From Porites lobata (Eukaryota; Cnidaria; Anthozoa; Scleractinia; Poritidae): DNA of 64,000 nucleotides. The DNA is taken from positions 1,013,501 through 1,077,500 of the forward strand of contig CALNXK010000036.1 in the NCBI GenBank assembly GCA_942486035.1, written 5' to 3'. Made by a program: the position numbers and the translations under genes. Of this stretch, positions 42,901 to 52,999 are shown piece after piece. Within the stretch, counting starts at the first letter, position 1, and every line of letters begins with the position of its first letter. Below the pieces are notes generated by a model. It saw nothing but the letters and a program-made list of their open reading frames with translations. It ran no database searches and was not told the DNA's origin.

Positions 42901-45900
42901 ATTTTAGATCTCATTGATAGTGTTTTATTTGAATATACATTTTTTTACTTACCTACTTGCTTACTAGCTCTATTGCATCAGTTAGACCTTCTTTTCAAAC
43001 CTCAAGTCCACTCTCCCCACGGGCGTGTATTAGGCCAGGTCACGGAAGTGACGAAAGCAAATGGCAGAAAAGGAAATAAACTAGGACGACAAAACTGCTG
43101 CTAACGTATATGTGGCAAACTTAGCCTTAGCCTTGTTGTGATTCGTTCTCAACTATAAACAGCTTTGTGATTGGCTCAGGATTTCTTATTCTGTCTCTGC
43201 TTCCCTCCGTTGTTACGTTGCTAAAAACGTAAGAAGAAACAACTGAGGATCGGACCGGGTATGATACCTTCGTTCCGTCAAGATTCTCTTTATGCTATCA
43301 TCAGTCTCTTTGATTTACACAGCAAGTGCACAAGAGCAGATCAGAACGCTCGTTCTATCTGTTCTGTTTTCGAGTCCTTAGCTAAATAAGGTTTCTCCTG
43401 CGGCCCAGTCGAAACTGGTTTCCAATAGTTAAGCCGGCTTTCCTACACTGAGCCATCTTTTGTCCCCAAACAAATATGGCTTCTGGTAATTTGTTGGTAA
43501 TTTTTAGCTCTACTTCACTCATTTTCATCCAGGTCTCCCTTCCACCATAAAAAAAACAGTTTTTTTCAAATTTCTCTTCAAACAGAGAGCCATTTGCGTA
43601 TTGTCTTTATTTTTACTTTAGGACTCATACTATATTGCTATGATTAGAAGGCCAACGGATCATTTCGAATCTGTCTTCAATGGATATCAACTCGACATGT
43701 TACTGGGGATCCAAAACAGCAGCAACCCATTTGATGAGTTTCTGAGTAAACCGAAACAGTATCTCTTGGAGTATCTGCGAAAGAAACCACGATTGAATAT
43801 CCATCTCAATATGGCCAAGAATGGTATTACATATATACACATATACACATATATACTTTTCAAATGTAAATGTATTGGCCCCCGAGGTGTACTGAACAAA
43901 GTGGTTTTTTTTTGTTTTGTTTTGTTTTTTTTTAACGGGTAGGCTTTGCCCTAAGGTCCAACCTTTCGTACACCTTCTATTGACAAATGGTACTCCTTTT
44001 ACATTTTGCATCCCTTTTAACCGATGCAAATAAACTGTCTTTAAAATATTGAATAATCACAACAGAACCATAACATGATCAGCAGCGCCGTAGCTAGTAT
44101 GAGGCCAGCCGAGGCACTCGCCTCGGTAAAATTTTGACGAATTTCGCCGATCATTTTTATTTTACATAAGCGATCATCGGAGCCTCTCAGAAAAGATTTC
44201 GTGGCCAAAATATAACAGTTAAAAAATATATATAGATAACCAAAATTTTCGCCGTATTAATACTGAAAACGCAGAAAACGCTGCAAATCGCATTTCCGAG
44301 AGACTAAAGTTCAAAATTTCTCGGGGGGGGGGGCATGCCCCCGAACGCCCCTAGCAACTCCCGCCTGCCTCAGTTGGCCGTTTGGTCTGGCTACGGCACT
44401 GATCAGAATGTTTTTACAATTCTGTCACAGCCCTAAAATACATCTGTTAGCCCTTTGGCCAGACTTTATTTACAATTAATGAAGAAAAAATGAAAATAAA
44501 GATAAAGTTACAATATAATGTTACAAGTAAATGCCTTTAGGGTTAAAAGATATAATTATACATGTAAATACCTGTATCTGGGTAGAACGTATTTCGTAGA
44601 GCGCTCAATTCATTTAATTGAAGAGCGTTGACTATTAATAATCACAGGAGTTCAGGCTTCTGGAGTAATCATTGATCGTTTATTGCGACAGTGCTGTTTC
44701 GTATGGTCCGAAATTGTAGGACCACACTCATCAGGCAACTTCAACGATTGACAGTTGAAATTAAAAGCTGGCAGTAAAATTTGGGTGGTTTTTCAGAAAG
44801 GCGGAAAAACAAAACATGCATTAAATTCTATTTACATTCCAAAAGGAATTTCCGGAATTTCTTGGTAAATGGAAAGCAGCAGAAGTGTTCAATCCTCTCA
44901 CAGTTGACATTATACCTTATCTTAAAATAAAATAGCCACTAATATATTTTTACACTCCGCGGACATGTATACTAATAGTAAAAAGACGATCTAACCAATG
45001 CCCGTTTGTTAATATATTTGCGTGTTGATCAATGTACTTCCCAGTTCACTTTACGCAGTTTTTATCATAAAAAATGAACAAGCGTGCAGGGTTGTAAAAC
45101 GCATTGTTATAATTGTTATATCCCTAGACTTTCACTCGACTAAACAGGGACTGCCATTGGTTGATTCTTGGTCACGTGACCTTGACTAAAATCAAATGTA
45201 TCCCGATCGTGATACATTAAGCAATGTACCCCGCTCGGGCTACATTACAGCACGTGATCAAAGCATGGTGGAAAGTGGCGTGACAAAAGGCGGGAAAAAT
45301 ACTGCCAGGTCCTGCCAGTTTTCTATTTCGTGAATGAACACAACAACACAAACACGAAGCCTCAAGCTAAAAAGCAACGATTTTTAAAGTTATCCAAGAA
45401 GTTCCCAGAAGAAAAACAGCAGCTAGTGGAGGAAAATGATGCAGATAATAATTATAAGGAAGGAACTTTGTAAATCATTCATTCAGTGGTTTTGAGAATT
45501 AAATTTGTATTGCTGTAAGTACCGAGTCGACTGTTTTGATTCGCTCCGGTTATTCTCTTGATGCTGTTGAAGTGAAAGTCCAGAAATATAACAAAACACT
45601 TAATGTCAGCTCCCTTGGGAAAACCTGTTAGTTTTGTTTTCCCTCCAGTCCTGATGTTCATCATGACATCAGGACTCTGGGAAAACAAAACTAACTGTTT
45701 CCTCGGGATCTGACGTTAAGTGTAAAGCATTTGCATTTTTTAACTTATTGGCTTGGCTAAATATATTTCTTCACTTACTTTTTTCACTAACTCGTTTACT
45801 ATTAACAGGGCAAATATTTGACCTCGGTCTTCAACACAAATATTACAACGACCTGGTTGAGATCAATAACCACATTGAAGATCTCGCAGAGAAAATCAAC

Positions 45901-47163
45901 CTTGTTCTAATCATGGAGTATTTTGATGAATCCCTCATTCTACTTAAGAGGGAACTCTGTTGGGACTTGGACGATATCGTCTACTTTAAGTTCAATCAGC
46001 GAGCACAGGAGTACAAGCAAACGATGATAACCAATGAAGAGAAGGTAGGCTTTGTGATTACACAGGTTCACCAGTTTAATTGTTCTTACCAATAGGCCTT
46101 TTCCAAAAATTCCATAATATTTTTTGTTGTCCCTCCAAACTTTTGCAACAACATTGTTTTAATTTCTCTTCGGGAGATTTTAAGTCTCAGAGAAATTGAA
46201 AACAATGCTTGTGCAAACATTTGGAGGGACCACAAAGAGTATAGTGTATATTTTTGAAAAAGGCCTACTCAGTTCACGAATGAAAGTCTACTGGCATTGT
46301 GACGTTGGTACTATGCGCGATCCTACAAGAAGTTAAAGTTAAACAACCAATGATAGTAAATGTTTGTGATATTAGAAGGGGAAGAAGGAGAGGCCAACCC
46401 GATCTGACCCAAGTTGTTCAAAAGGTTGATAACGCCGTCTGCTAGTTAAATCACCATAGTATCTAGTGGATAGTGTAAGTGATTTCCTTAACACGTATCC
46501 GCTGGATTGAGATTTATCCAGTAAATAGCGCTATCCAACGTTCAACAACTGGGGCCTGGCTCATCGGTTTAGGTTTCTAACAAACTGCTCACGCTTCCCC
46601 TTCCCTAAGCCAAAATTTTTCCCCAAGAGAGAAATAACGGTAGGAGTAGTTTCTTTACGCCCAAAAATTCCTGGTAATAAAACTGTAGATAAAAACTCAG
46701 ATTCAAGCAACGGTCCATCATGCCACACACATCGGCAGAGTGAGAGTAAAAACAATAACTTTCACAATCACTACTTTAATTTTAGATGCAGATTAAGGAG
46801 TGGAACAACGCCGATGCTGCCTTGTACGAATTTTTTAACAAAACATTTTGGGACAAAATTGCTAGACAGGATCAGACGTTTTTTCAAGAGGTCCGACAGC
46901 TACGGCAAAAGGTTAATGAACTTGAGGCGGAATGCATTGATTCACAGGAAACAAACCAAGACACTGGAGAAGTCGATATAAAACTTTATGAGCATGCTTC
47001 AAATTTTAACAAATATCTTTGTGAGAAGATGACGTTAAATGAGGAAAACTACGTAACGTATCTAAAGAAAAAATTTAACACGAAAGTTGACGGACATCAT
47101 GGCTATCAAAGAAGATTACTTGATGACATGTTAAATAAGACAGAATTGCGAGAGGCGAGATAG
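39917..47163 (+). CDS. Galactose-3-O-sulfotransferase-like protein, six exons
   Basis: Exons: 39917-40095, 41008-41262, 42239-42509, 43622-43823, 45809-46044 and 46786-47163, all with GT-AG borders. They sum to 1521 nt (506 aa plus TAG). It is a type II Golgi enzyme: a short cytosolic end, a membrane anchor at about residues 10-29 (VINVSALLTCITILLYLA), and an acidic stem encoded by exon 2. The catalytic domain of the Gal3ST/cerebroside sulfotransferase family follows. The PAPS 5'-loop is LKTHRAGGGT (160-169), where the family usually has KTHKTGSST. The 3'-phosphate site is IRRPTDHFESVF (243-254). Conserved FDLG (306-309) and EYFDESL (339-345) are present. The predicted reaction is sulfate transfer from PAPS to the 3-OH of galactose on glycolipids or glycans. 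The exon 2 donor (GC|GTGGGT) is weak and was chosen to keep the frame. A poly(A) signal is at 47189. Confidence 0.88.
42190..42227 (+). repeat. (ATTC)n microsatellite in intron 2
   Basis: About eight ATTC units run directly into the polypyrimidine tract and acceptor of sulfotransferase exon 3. Length change could affect splicing. Confidence 0.85.
44083..44401. mobile_element. hAT-like MITE in sulfotransferase intron 4
   Basis: The ends CAGCGCCGTAGCTAG and (inverse) CAGTGCCGTAGCCAG have the CAG tip and GCCGTAGC core usual for hAT elements. TGATCAG occurs at both borders (44076-44082; 44400-44406), overlapping the right tip. Inside are GAGGCA inverted words and a G9 run. Confidence 0.75.
45596..45723. 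mobile_element. Hairpin MITE in sulfotransferase intron 4
   Basis: The arms ACACTTAANGTCAG...GTTAGTTTTGTTTTCCC and inverse meet at CCTGATGTTCATCATGACATC. It ends 85 bp before exon 5. Confidence 0.75.
46095..46265. mobile_element. Hairpin MITE in sulfotransferase intron 5
   Basis: TA-flanked tips GGCCTTTTCCAAAAAT and inverse TTTTTGAAAAAGGCC; inner TGGTCCCTCCAAA-type arms and a CATTGTTTT...AAAACAATG pair. It starts 50 bp after exon 5. Confidence 0.8.
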
Positions 47164-47188
47164 TATAGTTTTAAGGTACGATTTTTTT

Positions 47189-47194
47189 AATAAA
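47189..47194 (+). terminator. Poly(A) signal of the sulfotransferase gene
   Basis: AATAAA lies 25 bp after the stop codon at 47161-47163. The 3' UTR would be very short. Confidence 0.6.
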
Positions 47195-47199
47195 ACAAA

Positions 47200-48570
47200 A
47201 CTCTGAGAAACAGGATAAACTGGGGTAAAACTTGGAGTGCAATATTAGGAAAATATACTGTTCATTGGTCTAGTGTCCAGCTAATACCTATACTGTAGGG
47301 CCTAATGGTCGAGCTTTGAGGAATTGTACAAAGCTGAGCTAACTGCTTTCAAAAAATGGAGAAAGTGGTTTCATAAGCAGCACTGTTTGGTGAAGACAGC
47401 AAGGACGAGTTAAAAGAAAATGACACTTTATTATCTGGTGGAGTATGAAGGCTACCAAGCCGTCTAGGAAGAACGTAACAGCGTTAATCGTAACGGAGAA
47501 TTTGAGGCGTGTAGCCGGAAGGTAAAAAGGTAAAGAGTACTTATTTTACGTCGGTAGCTTAAAATAGTCATGGAAAGGAAAGAATTCTAAAGAAGGATTT
47601 GAGGTCACGGCTGGGAATCGGACTTGCGAGCCATCGCACAGAAGGTCGCGCCCTAATTAATTGCGCTAATTGTCCCTCCTAGTGCGTTATTAATCCTTCC
47701 TCTTAGCGTGTAAGGGAGAGATTAAAGAAAGGTTTAGAAGGTTTGTGTGCAAGAGAGCTGTACCTGGGTGGTAAAAGTTTTTTTTTTTTCCCAGGAATAT
47801 AAATCTTTCTAATTTTCGGTGGCTGTAGCGATACCTTCTTTTGAGTGAAAAAATCCCCTTGTCAGCTTATTCCAGACTGGTGGTTGTGATGCGTGCCGTT
47901 TCGTTTAGCCAGTACGAATTCTCTGAATATTTACGTTTCCCTTCTTTAATTCATTTAATTAAGTTAAAAGAAAAATTAAATGGACAGAATCGGAAGATAA
48001 AAATTCGACAGGCTTATGTGACAACAATAAAAACTTTTCTGATTCTTTCATGATAATTTCCTTTCTAACTCATTTATTTCATTTAGTCCCATAACTTTAC
48101 AGACATGATCAAAGCAAGAATTTCATTTAAGGGGAAAAAACTGGGTGCAATTCAACCTTATCGTTAGCACTTAAAGCAACATTGCACTTGTATTTCAGCT
48201 AGAACCTGAAATGAGATAATGAAACCAATATTTTAGTAATTTTCAAATGTATGTTATAAGTGTATTTTATAGTACCGTCCATAGAAGTTTTGAGTTCATT
48301 CTGTTTGCAAGGACAGAATTCTCAGTACTAAATTGTGCGTAGTTTTGCAAATTGTAAATCAACACAACGTAAGTAGATAGACGATAAACAAACAGTTTCT
48401 GATTTTGAAAACGTTTTAAAAATGTATAAGAAAACTCTCGAGACTTCAGCATTGTCACTGGCATTTGTAAAAAGCAAAGGTTTGTCGATCGAAGCCCTGA
48501 CTTCTGGTGCGATTTTTGAACACTTTTCCAGTGCTGCTTATAAAGTAGTTTACCAGACCTTGATTGATAT
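47200..48570. other. Spacer between convergent genes, no gene seen
   Basis: The sulfotransferase ends from the left and the Kunitz gene comes from the right on the other strand. The missing last exon of the Kunitz gene may lie here but was not identified. Confidence 0.4.
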
Positions 48571-48576
48571 GAGTGT

Positions 48577-49047
48577 AACGGTTGACTTTCCACTGTCACG
48601 TAATTTGTACGTGCGTAAAATTTACGTTCGCAAATGAAATAGAGGCAATGTATGAAAGGTCGCACGTAAGCGTAAAAGTAGAAACTCGCTCAACCTCACT
48701 TTTAATCTCAACACTTTATATCTTGACTCCACTTTATTTACGTGATTAAAATTTACGTGCGTAAATGTACATAGCTAACTGACGCGTCAGTGGAAATCAT
48801 TCTTAAAGAAATAGTCACTACAGGAGACAATACTCTCCTGTCCCTAGGAACAACTTAGCAGATATTGTAGTTGGTAGGTTAAGGTGGATTTCCACTTTCG
48901 CGTTATTTTAACATGCGTGCGCACGTTAATTTCACGCGCGTAAATATAATTCATACACCGCCTCTATTCTATTTACGCGCGTAAAAATTACGTGCGCCTT
49001 AATTACGTACGTGCAAATTAGACGACAGAGGAAATCCACACGGAGAA
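48577..49047. mobile_element. Two adjacent ACGTGCGTAAA-type MITEs
   Basis: Two foldback units (about 48577-48799 and 48886-49047) share GACTTTCCACTG/GGATTTCCACT tips and inner TACGTGCGTAAAATTTACG or TTTACGCGCGTAAA words. The right one ends 36 bp from the Kunitz-4 exon. Confidence 0.65.
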
Positions 49048-49082
49048 GAAATTATAGAGGAGATTCACTAATGTTTGCTTAC

Positions 49083-49259
49083 CCGCACAAGAAACCTCGC
49101 AGTCTTCAAGAGTCTTGAAGTTATTTGCATTGCCCTGACATCCGCCATAAGTGAAACGTTCACACTCATGAGTCCGTGGATTGTAGAAAAACCGAGGAAT
49201 CGCCGCCTTACAGAGTCCAGTCTTTAAAGGAAGATTGCAGCGTCCTAGTTCACTGTCGC
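49083..49259 (-). CDS. Kunitz inhibitor domain exon 4
   Basis: The minus-strand acceptor TTATTTTTCAG and donor GTAAGC bound 177 nt, phase 1 at both ends. It reads DSELGRCNLPLKTGLCKAAI, then PRFFYNPRTHECERFTYGGC, then QGNANNFKTLEDCEVSC. All six cysteines of the BPTI/Kunitz fold and the FTYGGC and NNF signatures are present. The P1 residue by alignment with BPTI (GLC-K-A) is Lys, which predicts inhibition of trypsin-like serine proteases. It is last of the four in transcription order; the gene's 3' end is not identified. Confidence 0.88.
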
Positions 49260-49701
49260 CTGAAAAATAAGGCAGATAGTAGGAACTTGTAGGATTCCCC
49301 GAACTGAATGATTTTCCTGAAAACGTTTTCGATTTTTTTGCTACCGTTCGTCCAGGCGGCAGGCCGTTAGTATGACAAATTACTGTACTTACTCGATTAA
49401 GTGCAGCGGCGTTTATTAAATATTTAGCGTTAATCTGTTTATTCCAGAATCAAATTTCAGTAAATCACCAACAACAATTACGGTGAATTATTAACAAGTT
49501 CATAACTATAGAAATGATATGTAAAACGGAAAGATGTTTTAAGTTCCAAAGTCTTGTTTTTTTGTTGAAATAAAATCGTAATATTATTCCTGGGATGAGA
49601 TTGCCGAGTTGTACTGAGTTTTTTCTTATAATCTTCGAATCTCTTGACACCGCAGTCTTCTGATTGGGTGCGGCCTTTATTCGAGTAAAAGCGGCTCTTA
49701 A

Positions 49702-50092
49702 AGGAGCTGTGTCACGAAATTAAGCCAAATTACGAAATTACAAAATGCCTGTTATTTTAGGAGAAACATAAAAATAACCGCTTCAAACTTTAAAGGAAGG
49801 TTAAAATAACATAACAGAAACAACAGGTGCCACGGATGGGCAAAACTGAAGAAGATTGAAACTGATTGAAATTAGGGTTTTTGAAAACTGTTCAGCCTAA
49901 CAGTTTTTCAAAGCTGATCCCTGCTGCTTGCAAATTCAAAAATAATGCTCAGGAGACTCATTTGTTTGTCTCGGATCTCTGGTTTTGTCATTTACCTGCA
50001 ATTTCTTTGCTTACTTTAAGTTCAATAGCGATTGAGGGCGAGTAATTGGCAAAATTAAACAAAATGAACTGGACTGCCGTGACACAGCTCCT
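49702..50092. mobile_element. TTAA-flanked MITE in Kunitz intron
   Basis: The tips AGGAGCTGTGTCACG and inverse CGTGACACAGCTCCT are flanked by TTAA (49698-49701; 50093-50096), the target duplication of piggyBac-type elements. It is 391 bp and has no ORF. Confidence 0.85.
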
Positions 50093-50525
50093 TTAAAACC
50101 TTTCTGAAAGTAGATGGATGTAAATAGCCGTTATGGCGAGATAGTTGGGAACTAGAAATGTTTAGGGTAGAATTTTTTGGGGGTCATTTTGGTAAGAGAA
50201 AGCAAATAATCCCAACAAAAATGTAACTCAGATAAAGCGACTGAAGGTTCATTGAGAGCATTGGTTTGCACAACGTTTAAAGCAAATTGTCAAACTAAGG
50301 CAGAAATGAAATCGCTTCGTTTAATACAGAGAAATAACTATATTTAGTAAAAATCCAGCTAGTGGTTATCAATGCTGCGTTCTGATTGGTTGAGCTACTA
50401 CTAGCTTATATGTTATAGCCCACTTAAGTAGAGAAAAGCGCCGGATTTTTGGCGGCAAAAAAGGATTTAAGTCTTGTTTTCAGTTGTTTGTTCTCGAAAT
50501 TTTTGACTAACTAGTTGGATTTGAC

Positions 50526-50636
50526 TAAAACAATTATTCCTCTCACCCTCATAGCCTCTGTGTCAATAGCCCATTCGGCTTTGGCCTCATGGGCTATTGA
50601 CTCAGAGCCCATTTGAGCTCGAGGAATAATTGTTAA
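50526..50636. mobile_element. Foldback MITE with AACAATTATTCCTC arms
   Basis: AACAATTATTCCTC at the left and GAGGAATAATTGTT at the right surround inner GTCAATAGCCCAT/ATGGGCTATTGAC arms. It ends 10 bp from the Kunitz-3 donor. Confidence 0.75.
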
Positions 50637-50646
50637 ATACACTTAC

Positions 50647-50820
50647 GCATGCATGATCTCTTGCACTCGTCGACAGTCTCAAAGTTATTAGCGTTGCCCT
50701 GACACCCTCCATATATGAATCGTTCACAACTATGAGAGCGCGGGTTGTAGTAATACCGAGGAATGATGGCCATACACCGTCCCTTCTCGGGAGGGAGGTT
50801 GCAGCTAGCCTCTTGACTGT
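50647..50820 (-). CDS. Kunitz inhibitor domain exon 3
   Basis: The acceptor TCTCTTTCAG and donor GTAAGT bound 174 nt, phase 1 at both ends. It reads SQEASCNLPPEKGRCMAIIP, then RYYYNPRSHSCERFIYGGCQ, then GNANNFETVDECKRSC. The six cysteines and the Kunitz signature are intact. P1 is Met (GRC-M-A) instead of Lys. In the Kunitz family Met at P1 favours elastase- or chymotrypsin-like targets, so this module likely has a different specificity from its neighbours. The repeat spacing and shared phase mean it can be included or skipped without frameshift. Confidence 0.88.
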
Positions 50821-51660
50821 CTGAAAGAGAAGCTACACAGCAGAATCTTGTAAGAAAAACATCCCATCACAGATACAAATTGCCACTAACCTCTTCACGC
50901 CTGTTGGCGCAAAAGGCCTTTGCTAGGTTTCTACATTCATGATTTCTGTTCTGCCCTCCCTTGACTTGCCTTCCCAGTAGGGCTGCTGGCGCTACCGCAG
51001 TAAGTCAAGCGCCCTAAACGAAAGATAGCCTGTAGTGTTTCCTAGCGAGGTTACATTAACAGGTTGCTTCTTGTAAGGCAGGGTAGTAAACCCTGAGTTA
51101 ACTCTTTCACCACCACCCATAAGCGTTCTTAAAATCGCTTTCTGTATGATCGAGATTTCCAGATCTCGAAAAGAGAGGAAATGGGCGAAATTCGCAAAAA
51201 AAAAAATTATCTAAAATTGTAAACTGGGAAATTCTCGAAAAATAAACTTCAAGCTGAAACTTCGAATGAAACGGAAAAAATGAAAAATTTAGATGGACTT
51301 CGGCCACACTAGTTTGGAATTCTCTCTTTTATAAATTGAGATAACTTGTACGAGTAAAAAGCAACCTTCCCTATTTAATTAACGGACTTTTTACTTTTTA
51401 AAACAATTTTGTTTCGCTAAATGGAAAATTGGGCATGCAAGAAAAAGATTTCAATCATTTTCTAACGTTGTAAATAAGCAGCTATGTAAATTTTTTAGGT
51501 GAAAAAAAACTTTTAAAACGAGAAAAGGGTTCAATCCCCGCTTGATTTTTTCGGTACCGCAGCAGCAAAACAGCGGCAATTTCACTGTTTTGTACACCAA
51601 TTTGGCCGCCGTGACGTCATGTGAAAACTATCTATATATGGATAATACAGAAATACTGAC

Positions 51661-51846
51661 GCAAGCATGAAGCCTTGCACTCCTCAAGAGTCTTGAAGTT
51701 ATTAGCATTGCCGCGGCATCCACCATAGATGAATCACTCACAGTTATAGGTGCGTGGGTTGAAGTAATACCGACGTATGGCTGCCTTACAGGGCCCAGGC
51801 TTTGGAGGTAGATTACAGCTTTCTACTTCAACGTCTGATCGAGGAG
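51661..51846 (-). pseudogene. Kunitz inhibitor domain exon 2, with in-frame stop
   Basis: The acceptor CTCATTTTTAG precedes the exon and a GTCAGT donor follows; length 186 nt, phase 1 at both ends. It reads VEVESCNLPPKPGPCKAAIR, then RYYFNPRTYNCE, then a TGA at 51734-51736 where the three sisters have an Arg codon (CGA or CGT). Reading resumes with FIYGGCRGNANNFKTLEECK. P1 would be Lys. TGA for CGA is the expected C-to-T change at a CpG. Unless this exon is skipped, which the phase allows, the transcript ends early. A sequencing or assembly error, or a heterozygous null allele, is also possible. Confidence 0.85.
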
Positions 51847-52321
51847 CTAAAAATGAGGAATTGTTAAAAGAGACCTTTAGTTTCGAGGACGAGAGTTGAC
51901 TTATATTTTTTTCGTTTTTTCTCAGAAACTAATAGACATCCGCTAAATCTCAATTTTACTTTTTGAACCAGAAATGTGAGGAGGGATATTTGTATTGAGG
52001 GAGGTTAAGCCCTCTCAAGAACGCATAATGATAAAACTTCTACCATTTAAAAACCTTTTTTTTGGCCAATACGACATTTTCGTCAAAACTCGTAGCAGAA
52101 TGTCAAAAGCTATAGCGTTTTCCCGCCAAAATGACGCAGCCTAGTTCGCGCGCGCACTACTCAGTATCAAGAAAAGTTCGTTCGCGTAGTCGTCCTCGCT
52201 GTAGAATCTAATGCTCTCTGCTAACAACGTGGCCAGCATCGAATGACCAATGAGGCAGAAATTGTTTGAGATAAGAAAAATTACTTTCTATATAGCGATC
52301 AAAGGTTTATAGCGATCTTAC

Positions 52322-52498
52322 CTGCGCACGACTTCTCGCAGTCTTCAAGAGTTTTGAAGTTATTTGCATTACCCTGACATACACCATAAGTGAAACGTTC
52401 ACATTCATGAGTGTGAGGATTGAAGAAATACTGGGGAGTCGCAGCCTTGCAAGGTCCTGTTTCAAGAGAGAGATTGCAGGTTTCCAGTTCACTGTCAG
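52322..52498 (-). CDS. Kunitz inhibitor domain exon 1 of those visible
   Basis: The acceptor ATATTTTTTTCAG and donor GTAAGA bound 177 nt, phase 1 at both ends. It reads DSELETCNLSLETGPCKAAT, then PQYFFNPHTHECERFTYGVC, then QGNANNFKTLEDCEKSC. All six cysteines and the NNF motif are present; GVC replaces the more usual GGC. P1 is Lys, predicting trypsin-type inhibition. It is closest in sequence to exon 4 (DSEL start, HECERFTYG, FKTLEDCE), which suggests a recent copy. No signal-peptide exon was identified upstream in the window, so the N-end of the protein is missing here. Confidence 0.88.
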
Positions 52499-52934
52499 CT
52501 GAAAAAAATATTGAAATCGTCTCCAGGTTTATAATGGGTGAGCAGGCCAAACCAAATTTAACGAGCTGAAATTTAGCAAAATTCAGATGTAAAGCAAAAA
52601 CATCAGCAGTTTAAAGTACGGATGTAAAAAATCGAAAAGTATTTTAAAAAATTGCATTTTAGGCTTTTGAAAACTGTTCAGGCGGAGAGTTTTTCAAACT
52701 CTCTTTTGTAAAGCTGCTCTCGCGCGGTTACTTGGAAACTTGAATATAATTCCTGGGATACAATCATCTACGAGTAATTTCTTTGTTGGTGTTAAGTTCC
52801 GTAGCGAGTAACGGCCGTGTAAGTCTTGACGAGGGAGATTCTAGTTTAAAGCAGCTATAATCATTCTCAAGGAACTCTTCGCTCGAGGCTATTCCTTTCA
52901 AGGTATTTTAAGGTTCAATATAGCGAGAAATTCA

Positions 52935-52953
52935 TATATATATATATATATAC
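52935..52953. repeat. (AT)n microsatellite
   Basis: Nine or so AT units upstream of the first visible Kunitz exon. Confidence 0.8.
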
Positions 52954-52999
52954 TAATAAAGATTATAAGCTACAAATACGCGTCTCGTAGATCTTAAGA

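Noticed and set aside
48267..48665. 132-aa minus-strand ORF as last exon of the Kunitz gene
   Set aside because: It overlaps MITE arms, has no acceptor in the right phase, and shows no link to the Kunitz exons.
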